Source of the DNA: an uncultured Clostridia bacterium
Lineage (GTDB): Bacteria; Bacillota; Clostridia; TANB77; CAG-508
Length of the DNA: 64,000 nt
NCBI GenBank assembly: GCA_948896235.1
Contig: CAQUUC010000003.1
Span: 1 to 64,000, forward strand
Reading direction: 5' to 3'
Position numbers and translations under genes: made by a program. A model generated the notes under the pieces. It was not told where the DNA came from. It searched no databases and saw nothing but the letters and a program-made list of their open reading frames with translations. This document shows, piece by piece, positions 8,717-17,316 of this stretch (within the stretch, counting starts at the first letter, position 1; each line of letters starts with the position of its first letter).

Positions 8717-9450
8717 ATATTTTACCTTCACTAAATATAATCCTTGTGGAGGTAAAGTTTTTCCAGCAAGAGTTCTATCTTTTTTATTTATAATATCTGG
8801 TATTTCTTCTTGTTTTATTTTTCCAAGTCCTACTTCTACTAGTGTTCCAGATATTATTCTTACCATATTATATAAAAAACCATTTCCTGTTAGTTCTATT
8901 ATTATTTTATCATTTTCTTGTTTTATTTCAGCTTTATATATAGTTCTTACACTGCTTTTACTACTTGTTCCACTTGATTTAAATGCTTTAAAGTCATGTT
9001 CTCCTTCAAAATGTTTTATTGCTTTTTTCATTTCTTCTACATTGAGTTTTTGTGGAATATGGTATTCTAAATTCCTATAAACCGCTGTACCATATTCAGA
9101 ATTATTTATTATATATCTATATGTTTTCTCTTTACAACAGTATCTTGAATGAAAATTTTCATCTACTTCTTCTGCCTTTTTAATTACAATACTTTTCTTT
9201 ATAATAGAATTTATAGCTACTGCAAATTTTTCTATTGGAATATTAGAATTTGTTTTAAAATTAGCAACTTGTCCGTAAAGCATGAACACCTGCATCAGTT
9301 CTACCGAGATGCATTTAATTCTACCTCTTCTTTTGTTAACTCTTCAATTGCTTTTTCAATAGTTCCTTGAATATTAAGTTTATTGGGCTGCTTTTGCCAA
9401 CCATTAAATTCTTTTCCATCATATTCTATTGTAAGTTTAATATTTCGCAT
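8711..9450 (-). CDS. truA: tRNA pseudouridine synthase A, needs two +1 shifts at CGG
   Basis: Makes pseudouridine at tRNA positions 38-40. The N-terminus from the ATG at 9450 (GGAGAG site) reads MRNIKLTIEYDGKEFNGWQK. The catalytic GRTDAGVHAL motif appears only if the C of CGG 9304-9306 is skipped (TCT-C-GGT AGA ACT GAT). It rejoins GQVANFKTN only if the C of CGG 9273-9275 is skipped (TTA-C-GGA). The result is 245 residues, the normal TruA length, with the conserved LYNMVRIISGTL near the C-terminus. Without recoding only fragments exist. Two identical breaks 31 bp apart in a conserved tRNA-modification gene suggest that the shift is efficient, or that the consensus is wrong at both. Confidence 0.82.
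9273..9275 (-). other. CGG +1 recoding site 2 in truA
   Basis: CGG between TTA and ACA in the frame reached after the first shift. Skipping the C gives TTA GGA CAA GTT (L-G-Q-V). Confidence 0.65.
9304..9306 (-). other. CGG +1 recoding site 1 in truA
   Basis: CGG between TCT and TAG. Frame 0 would stop at once at TAG. Skipping the C gives TCT GGT AGA ACT GAT, the catalytic GRTD. Confidence 0.7.
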
Positions 9451-9579
9451 AGCTCTCTCCTACTCTTTATTTTTCTATAAAATTTTATCATAGAAACCAT
9501 GCTTTTACAATAAATAGTATTGATTTTGCTGTCATTTTATAGTTTAATATATATAACTTACATTAAAGGTGGTGGAATA

Positions 9580-10431
9580 ATGTCTATAAAATTAGTAGCA
9601 AGTGATTTAGATGGTACTTTAGTTGATCATAATAATTTCATACCTGCTAAAAATTTGGATGCTATAAAATCAATGCATAATAAGAATGTAGATTTTGCGA
9701 TATGTACTGGTAAGACTTATTCTATCACAAAAGATATTTGTTCTAAATGTAATGCCTCTTATGGTATATTTGGAAATGGAACTTTAATTGTAGATTTAAA
9801 TACTGGTAAAGAAATATATAAAAATCTTGTAAGTATTGAAGATTTTAATTCTTGTTATAATATTGCAAAAGAACATAATTTACATATCCATATCTATACT
9901 GATACTGAAATCATTACAGAATTCCTTATGTATATGGATTTAAGAAACTATATTTTAAATGGTAGTAAAGATACCGATAATCTCCATTTTAAAATAGTAC
10001 CTAATATAAAAGAATATGTTAATACGAATAATTCACAAATATTTAAGCTTGTTATTTCTAGTGATGAGTCACTTGATAATGTAAAAGATATTCTTATAAA
10101 AAATATTCCATTAACCATTAATCATATAAAAAAGAAAAAACAATATAAAGATATGATAATTAATAAAGAATATGAATATTTAGATATCACTCCTAAAAAT
10201 ATAGGAAAAGGTTATGCTTTAAATTATTTAAGTAATTTTCTTCATGTTGATACAAATGATATTATGGCTATTGGAGATAACGTAAATGATATAGATATGC
10301 TTAAAAATTCTGGAATTGGTGTTACTCTTTCCGATGCTTATGATGAAATTAAAAAGGTGGCAACTTATACCACTACAAATACAGTAGCAAATAGTGGCTT
10401 TGCTGAAGCTATATACAAATTTGTAACATAA
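9580..10431 (+). CDS. HAD-superfamily (Cof-type) phosphatase
   Basis: 283 residues from the ATG at 9580 with GGTGG upstream; the earlier ATG at 9520 lacks a site. HAD motifs: DLDGTLVD at the N-terminus, ICTGKTYS (motif II region), a Lys in the KNIGKGYAL segment, and GDNVNDIDML (motif IV). These place it in the HAD-IIB/Cof family of cytoplasmic sugar-phosphate or nucleotide phosphatases. The substrate is not predictable. Confidence 0.88.
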   Translation: MSIKLVASDLDGTLVDHNNFIPAKNLDAIKSMHNKNVDFAICTGKTYSITKDICSKCNASYGIFGNGTLIVDLNTGKEIYKNLVSIEDFNSCYNIAKEHNLHIHIYTDTEIITEFLMYMDLRNYILNGSKDTDNLHFKIVPNIKEYVNTNNSQIFKLVISSDESLDNVKDILIKNIPLTINHIKKKKQYKDMIINKEYEYLDITPKNIGKGYALNYLSNFLHVDTNDIMAIGDNVNDIDMLKNSGIGVTLSDAYDEIKKVATYTTTNTVANSGFAEAIYKFVT

Positions 10432-10438
10432 TTTTTTA

Positions 10439-10491
10439 AAATAACCTCTAACTTATTAACGTTAACTTCAATAAGCTAGAGGCTATTTTAT
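10439..10491. terminator. Bidirectional hairpin between convergent genes
   Basis: Arms AAAATAACCTCTA and TAGAGGCTATTTT pair with one mismatch, with A-rich and T-rich flanks, between the HAD gene and the lysozyme-like gene. Confidence 0.7.
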
Positions 10492-10500
10492 TTATATATC

Positions 10501-11250
10501 TTATTTTATAACTTGTTTCATACAACCATATATTAGATTTACCCATGTTGATGAGTTTGGACAAAATATTTTTTGTACATTTGCTAAAGTTTTTCCTGAA
10601 TAATATGCTCCGCCTTCACTTAAATATTTATTGTGCAATAATTTTGCTGCTGCTTCTAATCCTTCTTCTGGTGTGGCATATCTTATTAGTTTTCCTTTTG
10701 ACATCATACTTATATAATTACATTTATTTCTGTGATTTGCTGATATATTCCAGCCAGATTCTCCAGCAATTAATCCACAAAAGAATATTTCATTCAATTC
10801 ATATTTTTGGCATAAATCGTAGATAGTATCACTATTTTTATAAAAAAATCCTGATGTATCACATTTTAAACCTTTCATTAAATTCTTAAAATCTTCTTTT
10901 GATATTCCTGTAGTTATTGTTAAATCCATATTTTTTGATATTCTTATTTCTTCTATTGATTTATACTCTTTACTTTCTTCTGCTTTTTCTACTATAGCTT
11001 CACTAGTATTGTTGGTTTCAATTATTGGTTTAGCACTTTCCCTATGATTTCCGCTTCTACTTGTTGTAGCTATTTTTCTATTAACTTCCTTCTCTTCTAT
11101 ATTTACTTCTTGTATACTTGTTTGATTCTCAGTTTGTTTATTATCTTTGTTAGTAATAAATAATTGTGTGCTTGTAGCTATTATAAAAAATATACTTAGT
11201 GTTGCTATTATTTCACTAATTTTCAGCCCACTTTTACTATTATTTTTCAT
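10501..11250 (-). CDS. Membrane-anchored glucosaminidase/lysozyme-like protein
   Basis: 249 residues. One N-terminal transmembrane anchor (SEIIATLSIFFIIATSTQLF) is followed by a polar Ser/Glu-rich linker to about residue 120. The C-terminal domain has a catalytic-type Glu in GLIAGESGWN and then YATPEEGLEAAAKLL and a YYSGKTL segment, like LytG/FlgJ-type N-acetylglucosaminidase folds. It probably acts outside the membrane on peptidoglycan. Monocistronic between two hairpins. Confidence 0.7.
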   Translation of the reverse strand: MKNNSKSGLKISEIIATLSIFFIIATSTQLFITNKDNKQTENQTSIQEVNIEEKEVNRKIATTSRSGNHRESAKPIIETNNTSEAIVEKAEESKEYKSIEEIRISKNMDLTITTGISKEDFKNLMKGLKCDTSGFFYKNSDTIYDLCQKYELNEIFFCGLIAGESGWNISANHRNKCNYISMMSKGKLIRYATPEEGLEAAAKLLHNKYLSEGGAYYSGKTLANVQKIFCPNSSTWVNLIYGCMKQVIK

Positions 11251-11455
11251 TTATATTCAACATCCTTTCATTGTGTTTTTGTAACACAACATCTTAATTA
11301 TATCATAATTATGTAATCTTGTCAAATTATGTAAATTTATTGTAAGTATTTTGCTGGTTTATTACCTAAACTTAGTAGTTTGTCTTATATATATATTCAC
11401 ATCTTATAAATTAATTCCAAAATTATTGACAAGCTTTACATCTCTATTACACAAT

Positions 11456-11488
11456 ATAGTAGCTAGCACTTAACTTGCTAGCTACTAT
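11456..11488. terminator. 13-bp perfect stem hairpin downstream of cdaA
   Basis: Bases 11456-11468 and 11476-11488 are exact reverse complements with a 7-nt loop. It follows the cdaA stop codon. The T-tract is weak. Nothing else was seen in 11251-11455. Confidence 0.65.
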
Positions 11489-11515
11489 GGCTTTTCAAAT
11501 TATTTATTTTTAATT

Positions 11516-12427
11516 TTATTGCCCTTTTTTCTTAAATCCAAATTTCATATTTCTTAATCTCTCTAGTTTTGTAATCCTTTCATCTCCATATCTATTAGTA
11601 ACAATATTCTTTATTAGTATCTTTTTAAGTGTTTCTTCTTTAACATCAGCAATCAAAGTACCATCTTTTGCAATTGATACTTTTCCAGTTTCTTCTGAAA
11701 CTACTACTGCAATTGCATCAGATTCTTTAGATATTCCTATCGCTGCTCTATGTCTTGTTCCAAGCTCTTTTGCAATATCTGTATCACTTGCAAGAGGTAA
11801 CATACAAGCAGCTGCTGTTATCTTATTATTACTAATTACTACTGCTCCATCATGTAATGGTGTATTAGGTACAAATATATTCACTAATAATTGTGGTGAA
11901 ACTTCAGAGTTTATTTCTATTCCTGTAGATATAATATCATTTATCTTTATATCTCTTTCTATTACAATTAAAGCTCCTGTTTTTGTTTTTGCAAGTTCTA
12001 AAGCAGCTATTACTATTTTATAGATATCTTCTTTTGTTCTTGTTTGTATATCCTTGTCTATTCCAAAAAACTTAGTAAATTTATTAGTTCCTAATTGTTC
12101 TAATGCTCTTCTTAACTCTGGTTGAAAAATAACAATTAGTGCAAATACTCCCCAAGTCATAACAATGCTTAGTAAAAAGTTTAAAATCCTTAGCTGTAAA
12201 ATATAACTTAATACATTTGCGATTACCAAAAAGAAAATACCTTTTAATAATTGCCATGCTCGTGAATTTTTTGCAAATTTAATAATTGTTGCTGCCAAAA
12301 ACATTACAATTATAACATCTATCGCAAGTATTAATAAATTCATTGGATTTTGTGAAAATGCATTTAAATACCCTACAATAATATCATCATAAAATTTTTG
12401 CATACTGATTCCAAAACCATCTATCAT
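11516..12427 (-). CDS. cdaA: Diadenylate cyclase CdaA
   Basis: 303 residues. Three N-terminal membrane helices occupy about residues 25-110 and a DAC domain follows, with the signature LHDGAVVI and a second RHRAAIG motif. It condenses two ATP into c-di-AMP at the membrane, the messenger for potassium, osmolyte and wall homeostasis. In most Firmicutes cdaR and glmM follow; neither is adjacent here. A 38-codon membrane gene lies 16 bp upstream. Confidence 0.95.
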   Translation of the reverse strand: MIDGFGISMQKFYDDIIVGYLNAFSQNPMNLLILAIDVIIVMFLAATIIKFAKNSRAWQLLKGIFFLVIANVLSYILQLRILNFLLSIVMTWGVFALIVIFQPELRRALEQLGTNKFTKFFGIDKDIQTRTKEDIYKIVIAALELAKTKTGALIVIERDIKINDIISTGIEINSEVSPQLLVNIFVPNTPLHDGAVVISNNKITAAACMLPLASDTDIAKELGTRHRAAIGISKESDAIAVVVSEETGKVSIAKDGTLIADVKEETLKKILIKNIVTNRYGDERITKLERLRNMKFGFKKKGQ

Positions 12428-12443
12428 ATCTATCCCTCTTTTG

Positions 12444-12560
12444 TTACATTCTTATTATATAATAAATTAGTGTTCCTGCAACAGCAAGTACCATTAATCC
12501 TGCAAGTATTGCAGCCATAATCTTTACAAATATTTGTGATTTATCTTTTTTATTGTTCAT
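12444..12560 (-). CDS. 38-aa single-pass membrane protein upstream of cdaA
   Basis: ATG at 12558-12560 with GGGGGAA upstream. The basic start MNNKKDKSQIF is followed by one transmembrane helix (IMAAILAGLMVLAVAGTLIY) and ends IIRM. It is 16 bp before cdaA on the same strand, so cotranscribed. It resembles short DUF4044/Prli42-like peptides only in layout; function unknown. Confidence 0.65.
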   Translation of the reverse strand: MNNKKDKSQIFVKIMAAILAGLMVLAVAGTLIYYIIRM

Positions 12561-12721
12561 TTTTTATTCCCCCAAAAAATTATGTACTTGTTATATCATA
12601 TTTCCTATTATTTTTCAACAACTATTTTCTATATTTTTTCTTAATATTATCACTTTTTTGTCGAATTTTCATATTATACAATATAGCTTAATGCTAATAT
12701 TAATAAAAGGAGTAGATTTTT

Positions 12722-13228
12722 ATGGATTTTGAAAAACCATGTTGTCCAGTTGTTGACGTAGATGGTGCTATCGCTTGCGGAAAACAATTTGATTTAGATA
12801 TTACTTTACCATGTGATAATAGAAATGTTATATATGGTGTTATAAGAGACTGTTATAAAGAACCAGTTAAAGACGCTGTTGTTAAATTAATTGAAGTTGT
12901 TTGTGAATGTGGTAAAGAAGAAAGAAGACCAGTTTCTCATACTTTCACAGATGAAGAGGGAGAATTTGTTTTTGGACCTCTTTGTCCTGATAAGAAATAT
13001 GAAATAAACTTCTGGGTTGATCAAGTTAAACATGTAAAAGTATGTGCTAGATGTGGTCATGAAGGAAAATGCTTAAAAGGTGTAAAAATGGATAAATGTG
13101 ACTGTTTTGTAGGAAACTGTAAACCAGAATGTAAACCAGAGCATAAACCAGAATGCAAACCAGAATGCAAATGTGATTGCAAATGTGATTGTAAAAAATG
13201 CTGTGATTGCAAAGAATGTAAAGACTAG
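12722..13228 (+). CDS. Cysteine-rich protein with transthyretin-like domain and CKPE/CDC repeat tail
   Basis: 168 residues with an AAAGGAG site. Residues about 35-110 look like a carboxypeptidase-regulatory (Ig-like) beta domain: VIYGVIRDCYKEPVKDAVVK, then HTFTDEEGEFVFGPLCPDKK. The last 40 residues are CKPE, HKPE and CDCK repeats with very dense Cys. No signal peptide is visible. Related clostridial proteins are reported as abundant surface or spore-coat-like components; that role is inference. Metal binding or disulfide cross-linking is possible. Confidence 0.7.
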   Translation: MDFEKPCCPVVDVDGAIACGKQFDLDITLPCDNRNVIYGVIRDCYKEPVKDAVVKLIEVVCECGKEERRPVSHTFTDEEGEFVFGPLCPDKKYEINFWVDQVKHVKVCARCGHEGKCLKGVKMDKCDCFVGNCKPECKPEHKPECKPECKCDCKCDCKKCCDCKECKD

Positions 13229-13238
13229 TAAAATGAAC

Positions 13239-13270
13239 AAGAGGAAAAACTCACCGTAGCTTTTCCTCTT
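13239..13270. terminator. Bidirectional terminator
   Basis: AAGAGGAAAA and TTTTCCTCTT arms with a 12-nt loop, just after the Cys-rich gene and before the convergent 58-aa gene. Confidence 0.75.
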
Positions 13271-13293
13271 AATTCTGCTCTACACAAGATTAG

Positions 13294-13470
13294 TTAATCT
13301 ACCAAAACTTTTTTATGGATAGCTATGAGTTCTCCAGCTTTACCAAACTCATAATCATACATATCCATATCGGGTCCTTGAGGAAGTCCATCTAAGCATG
13401 ACAGATTTTCCTTTCTTGTGTTACGAGTATAGAAAGCATTATGAATTATCGGATACTTTCTTTCTCCCAT
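13294..13470 (-). CDS. Unidentified 58-aa protein
   Basis: ATG 13470 has GGAGG 7 nt upstream, preferred over the frame opening at 13506. It begins MGERKYPIIHNAFYTRN and ends HKKVLVD. Soluble and acidic in the middle (GPDMDMYDYEF). No known domain recognised. Monocistronic. Confidence 0.6.
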   Translation of the reverse strand: MGERKYPIIHNAFYTRNTRKENLSCLDGLPQGPDMDMYDYEFGKAGELIAIHKKVLVD

Positions 13471-13542
13471 ACTGTTGCCTCCTTGTGCATTTTTTATAGA
13501 GCACAATAATTATAACATAAAATTATGTTACTGTATATACAT

Positions 13543-13683
13543 TTAGATAATTCCCATTTTTTTAATAAATTGTTTTCCCTTTTTAACCATTTTATTTTTT
13601 TTCATTGAATTTCTTTCATTATACATCATAACTACACCAGCTGAAATTAGTGTTCCCATTACCATTCCTTTTATAAATTTCAT
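13543..13683 (-). CDS. 46-aa small membrane-associated basic protein
   Basis: ATG at 13681-13683 with AGGAGG 8 nt upstream. A short hydrophobic stretch (GMVMGTLISAGVVMMY) is followed by a Lys-rich tail (MKKNKMVKKGKQFIKKMGII). The layout resembles YtxH-like small proteins; function unknown. Confidence 0.6.
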   Translation of the reverse strand: MKFIKGMVMGTLISAGVVMMYNERNSMKKNKMVKKGKQFIKKMGII

Positions 13684-13728
13684 AAATACTACCTCCTATA
13701 ATTTTTTAGTAATCAATATTACCTATTA

Positions 13729-14112
13729 CTACTTAGTATGTGTTTTTTCTTTTAGTTTATACTTTTTTATTAATGAATATATTTCCCAAAGTGCAATTAA
13801 TCCTAAAAATATTCCAAAGTATTTTTTTAGCATTCTAACGTCAGTTTTGCTTGAAAAAATTGCTCCTATTACTGCTCCAACTACTCCTGAAATAGCAATC
13901 GGTATTGCTATTTTAAAATCCACATATTTTTGCTTTATATTTATAATAATCGCAACTATAGATGTTGGTATAAAAAATACTAAGTTTGTTGCTTGTGCAA
14001 CGTGTTGTTCTATTCCTAAAAATAATGAAAGACATAATATGAGAATGGTGCCTCCACCCATTCCCATACCGCTTACAAATCCTGATATAATACCAACTAA
14101 TATTTCAAACAT
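13729..14112 (-). CDS. TauE/SafE-family transporter, C-terminal half protein
   Basis: 127 residues with four hydrophobic segments. It opens with the family repeat motif GIISGFVSGMGMGGGTILI and ends in a basic tail. It pairs with the upstream gene at 14134-14494: TSUP/TauE/SafE carriers have two such repeats and some clostridia encode them as two half-size proteins. Likely exports or imports a sulfur-containing or other organic anion; substrate unknown. Confidence 0.8.
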   Translation of the reverse strand: MFEILVGIISGFVSGMGMGGGTILILCLSLFLGIEQHVAQATNLVFFIPTSIVAIIINIKQKYVDFKIAIPIAISGVVGAVIGAIFSSKTDVRMLKKYFGIFLGLIALWEIYSLIKKYKLKEKTHTK

Positions 14113-14133
14113 AAAACACCACCTTATGATTTT

Positions 14134-14494
14134 CTACCCCACCATCATTCTTATAGACACATATATTAAAAAAATTGTAAATATTATTTTTAAATATACT
14201 TCTGGAATTTTCTTTAGATACTTTGCTCCCAAGAAACCTCCTATTACTCCTCCGTACCGCACACAAAAATCCAATTTTCCAATCTATATAATCATTTTTA
14301 TAGTAAAAAATTCCACTTGTTATAACCATTGGTAATATTACAAAAAGCGATGTCGCCCTTGCTTTTTGTTCACTTGTTTTAAGTAGATATACAAGTGCTG
14401 GAACTACTATCATTCCTCCTCCTGTAGCAAAAAATCCACTTACTAAGCCAGCGAGTAGCCCAATTAATATCTTTTTAATCATATTTAACACCAT
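14134..14494 (-). CDS. TauE/SafE-family transporter, N-terminal half, needs +1 shift at CGG
   Basis: Starts MVLNMIKKILIGLLAGLVSG with the family motif FFATGGGMIVVPALVYLL. Frame 0 goes off-family after GFLCAV at CGG 14252-14254. Skipping the C (GTA-C-GGA GGA) gives AVGGVIGGFLGAKYLKK and a clean hydrophobic C-terminus ending MMVG at 14134. The 119-residue product matches the size of its partner. The unshifted frame yields a charged non-family tail. Confidence 0.8.
14252..14254 (-). other. CGG +1 recoding site in TauE/SafE half
   Basis: CGG between GTA and AGG. Dropping the C restores V-GG-V-I-GG-F, a conserved glycine-rich helix. A nearby CGG in GCG GTA is out of frame and harmless. Confidence 0.65.
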
Positions 14495-14557
14495 AAAATA
14501 AATAATTTATAATACTTATTCTTAACAAATTCATATTTTTTATACTTATATTACAAA

Positions 14558-14788
14558 TTACCTTTTAAAATTTCTATACATTTGGCTTGAATAGTTTTCA
14601 ACTAATTTCGTTAAAATTTCATCACATTTTAACATTTTATATATAATATCCATTCTCAAATTTTCATCTTCTACATTATCTGTTACATCCAAAAATCTTT
14701 CTAATGCTTTTATATAGTCATCATTTTTTTCTTTCCAATCTCTAGAATATATATTTTTTTTAATTTTGTCTTTTTCTAGTTTGCCCAT
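14558..14788 (-). CDS. Unidentified 76-aa helical protein
   Basis: Hydrophilic, probably alpha-helical (ALERFLDVTDNVEDENLRMD). The nearest purine-rich site (AGGGAG) is about 16 nt before the ATG, so initiation is uncertain. Divergent from the XRE gene at 14992. No domain recognised. Confidence 0.5.
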   Translation of the reverse strand: MGKLEKDKIKKNIYSRDWKEKNDDYIKALERFLDVTDNVEDENLRMDIIYKMLKCDEILTKLVENYSSQMYRNFKR

Positions 14789-14991
14789 AATATCGGTTTA
14801 TTCACTCCCTGTTTTTATAAGTATTTATACTTTGTTTCCCTTTTTACCACTACATAACTTTTAATTACTTTTATCGTTATATTCTTTCCATACTGTGTAA
14901 TTTTAATACATTAAATGATAAAATACAACAAAAATAGAAAAGTTCTGTTTTTTCGACATTTTACGACAAAATATTCAAGGAGGGTGATAAT

Positions 14992-15249
14992 ATGATTAGA
15001 ATTAAGCTTTCCGATTTATTAGGAAAACATAAGATGACACAAAAAACTTTAGCTGATTTAGCACATATGCGTCCAGCAACTGTTTCAAAAATGTATTATG
15101 AAGAGAGTAAGAGGATTGATATTAGGCAACTTAATAATATGTGTAAAGTTTTTAACTGTGAAATATCTGAAATATTAGAATATGTGCCAGATGATGATAA
15201 AATCAGTAATAAAGATACTAAAAAAAACAAGGTGGAAAATAACAAGTAA
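14992..15249 (+). CDS. Short XRE-family transcriptional regulator
   Basis: 85 residues with GGAGGGTG upstream. The Cro/C1-type helix-turn-helix covers nearly the whole protein: LLGKHKMTQKTLADLAHMRP, ATVSKMYY, then VFNCEISEILEYVPD. Such short YozG-like proteins are single-domain DNA-binding regulators; target unknown. Confidence 0.8.
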   Translation: MIRIKLSDLLGKHKMTQKTLADLAHMRPATVSKMYYEESKRIDIRQLNNMCKVFNCEISEILEYVPDDDKISNKDTKKNKVENNK

Positions 15250-15268
15250 ATTTAATACTATATAAATA

Positions 15269-15290
15269 GAGATTGCATATATGCAATCTC
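15269..15290. terminator. Bidirectional terminator
   Basis: 22-bp palindrome with GAGATTGCAT and ATGCAATCTC arms, with T-rich sequence on the plus-strand side, between the convergent XRE gene and rarA. Confidence 0.75.
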
Positions 15291-15318
15291 TTTAACTATA
15301 ATTTTTTTAATTATTATA

Positions 15319-16560
15319 TTATTCTATAGTATCATCTTTAATATAATATTTAGTTCCCAGCATCTTATCTGGTAAATATTGCTGTTCTACGAAATGTCCT
15401 GGATAATCATGTGGATATTTATATCCTTCACCATATCCAAATTGTTCCATTCCTTCTCGAGTAGCATTTCTTATATGCATTGGAACTTCCCCTGTATCCA
15501 TCGTTTGTACATCTTGCAATGCTCTATTAATACCTAAATATGTTGCATTTGATTTCTTAGAAGTTGCTACATATACTGCCGCTTCACTTAAAATTAATTT
15601 AGCTTCTGGCATTCCAACCATATGTACAGCTTGCATTGCAGAAGTTGCCACTACCAATGCTTGAGGATTTGCCATTCCTACATCTTCTGCTGCTTGAATT
15701 ACAATTCTTCTTGCTAAAAACATTGGATCCTCTCCACCATTTAATGCACGTGCTAAATAAAATATTGCAGCATCTGGGTCACTACCTCTCATTGATTTTA
15801 TAAATGCACTTATATTATCATAATGGCTATCTCCATTTTTATCGAAAATTGCTTTTCTATTTTGTACACTATCTTTTGCTATTTCATTTGTTATATTAAT
15901 AAATCCATCTTTATCCACTTTTGTTGTAAGAACTGCTACTTCTAATCCATTTAAAGCTGTTCTTACATCTCCATTTGATACTTCTGCAATTTTTCTTAAA
16001 GTTTCATCTTCTACTTTTATATTAAAACTTTTTAATCCCTCTTCCCTTTCAAGTGACATTTTTAATACTTTAAAAATATCTTCAGTAGTTAGTGGTTCTA
16101 GTTTAAATACCATTGATCTTGAAATTAAAGCTTTATTTACTTCAAAATACGGATTTTCTGTAGTTGCTCCAATTAGTATTACAGTTCCATCTTCAACAAA
16201 AGGTAAAAGTGCATCTTGTTGTAACTTATTAAACCTATGTATCTCATCTATAAATAAAATACATTTTCCAGTAGGATTAAGAAATACGTTTTTAGCTTCT
16301 TCAACTACTTTTTTTATATCACTTACTCCTGCTGTTACAGCATTAATTTTTGTAAATTTATATTTTGTAGTTTCACTTATTACTCTACCAAGTGAAGTTT
16401 TTCCACAACCTGGAGGACCCCAAAGAATAATACTTGATAGTCTATCTGCTTTAATTGTTCTATATAAAATTTTATCTTGTCCTAAAATATGTTCTTGTCC
16501 AACATATTCCTCCAAGTTCTTTGGTCTCATTCTATAAGCTAATGGCTTTGATAAATCCAT
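15319..16560 (-). CDS. rarA: Replication-associated recombination ATPase RarA (MgsA)
   Basis: 413 residues. AAA+ clamp-loader-type ATPase: PKNLEEYVGQEHIL at the start, Walker A GPPGCGKTSL, Walker B ILFIDEIHRF, sensor GATTENP. The C-terminal tetramerisation part includes GGEDPMFLARRIVI and EDVGMANPQAL. It acts at stalled replication forks. It is 21 bp downstream of ruvA, so probably an operon; ruvB, often the partner of ruvA, is absent here. Confidence 0.93.
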   Translation of the reverse strand: MDLSKPLAYRMRPKNLEEYVGQEHILGQDKILYRTIKADRLSSIILWGPPGCGKTSLGRVISETTKYKFTKINAVTAGVSDIKKVVEEAKNVFLNPTGKCILFIDEIHRFNKLQQDALLPFVEDGTVILIGATTENPYFEVNKALISRSMVFKLEPLTTEDIFKVLKMSLEREEGLKSFNIKVEDETLRKIAEVSNGDVRTALNGLEVAVLTTKVDKDGFINITNEIAKDSVQNRKAIFDKNGDSHYDNISAFIKSMRGSDPDAAIFYLARALNGGEDPMFLARRIVIQAAEDVGMANPQALVVATSAMQAVHMVGMPEAKLILSEAAVYVATSKKSNATYLGINRALQDVQTMDTGEVPMHIRNATREGMEQFGYGEGYKYPHDYPGHFVEQQYLPDKMLGTKYYIKDDTIE

Positions 16561-16581
16561 TTTTATTCACTTCTTTCTATA

Positions 16582-17178
16582 CTATCTTCCTAATATTGAT
16601 AGTCCTTTTCTAATTATATCTTCTAATGATAAACTATCTTTATCGATTTTTTCTAATGCCTTTTCTATTTCTTTTCTATTATATCCAAGTACTTGTAGTG
16701 CTGAAATTGCTTCTGTTATTTTATTATCATCTTGTATTGCCTCTTTTATCTCAGTATTTTCTTCTTTTGCTTCTATTGTTTTTAGTTTATCTTTTAATTC
16801 TAAAACAATTCTTGCAGCTGATTTTGCTCCTATTCCTGGAATTTTTACTAATTTCGATGTATCATTTGTAATTACTGCTAATGCAAAGCTTGATGGAGTT
16901 ATATTTGACAACATATTTATTGCTGATTTTGCTCCTATTCCACTTACTCCTAATAAAAGTTCAAACATTTTTAGTTCTTCATTTGTTTTAAAACCATATA
17001 TACTTATATCATCTTCTCTTACATGATAATGTGTATGTACTTTTACTATATCACCAATACTCCCTAATTCTTCTATAGAATTTTCAGACATAAAAACTTT
17101 ATATCCAAGTCCTCCTACATCTATTACAATATAATCTTCAAATTTCATTTCTAGAGTTCCCTTAATGTATGCAAGCAT
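16582..17178 (-). CDS. ruvA: Holliday junction DNA helicase subunit RuvA
   Basis: 198 residues from the ATG at 17178 (AGGAG site); the longer frame to 17244 has no support. OB-fold start MLAYIKGTLEMKFEDYIVID, two helix-hairpin-helix motifs (LLGVSGIGAKSAINML and LVKIPGIGAKSAARIVLEL), flexible acidic linker, and C-terminal domain AISALQVLGYNRKEIEKAL. The tetramer binds Holliday junctions and loads RuvB. Confidence 0.94.
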   Translation of the reverse strand: MLAYIKGTLEMKFEDYIVIDVGGLGYKVFMSENSIEELGSIGDIVKVHTHYHVREDDISIYGFKTNEELKMFELLLGVSGIGAKSAINMLSNITPSSFALAVITNDTSKLVKIPGIGAKSAARIVLELKDKLKTIEAKEENTEIKEAIQDDNKITEAISALQVLGYNRKEIEKALEKIDKDSLSLEDIIRKGLSILGR

Positions 17179-17316
17179 TCTATAATTCTCCTTTACAAAC
17201 AAATTTTCTATATGTATTGTATAATAACAATCTATTTTTTTCAAGTAATATATCGAATTTTTTTACTTTTTATGATATGATTATTTTATGATTATAAAAG
17301 GAGAATAAATTTACCT

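Noticed and set aside
8537..8734. Shifted frame of the 69-aa gene as the real product
   Set aside because: It runs through the terminator hairpin into the truA 3' end; the frame-0 stop is better placed. Kept as an open alternative.
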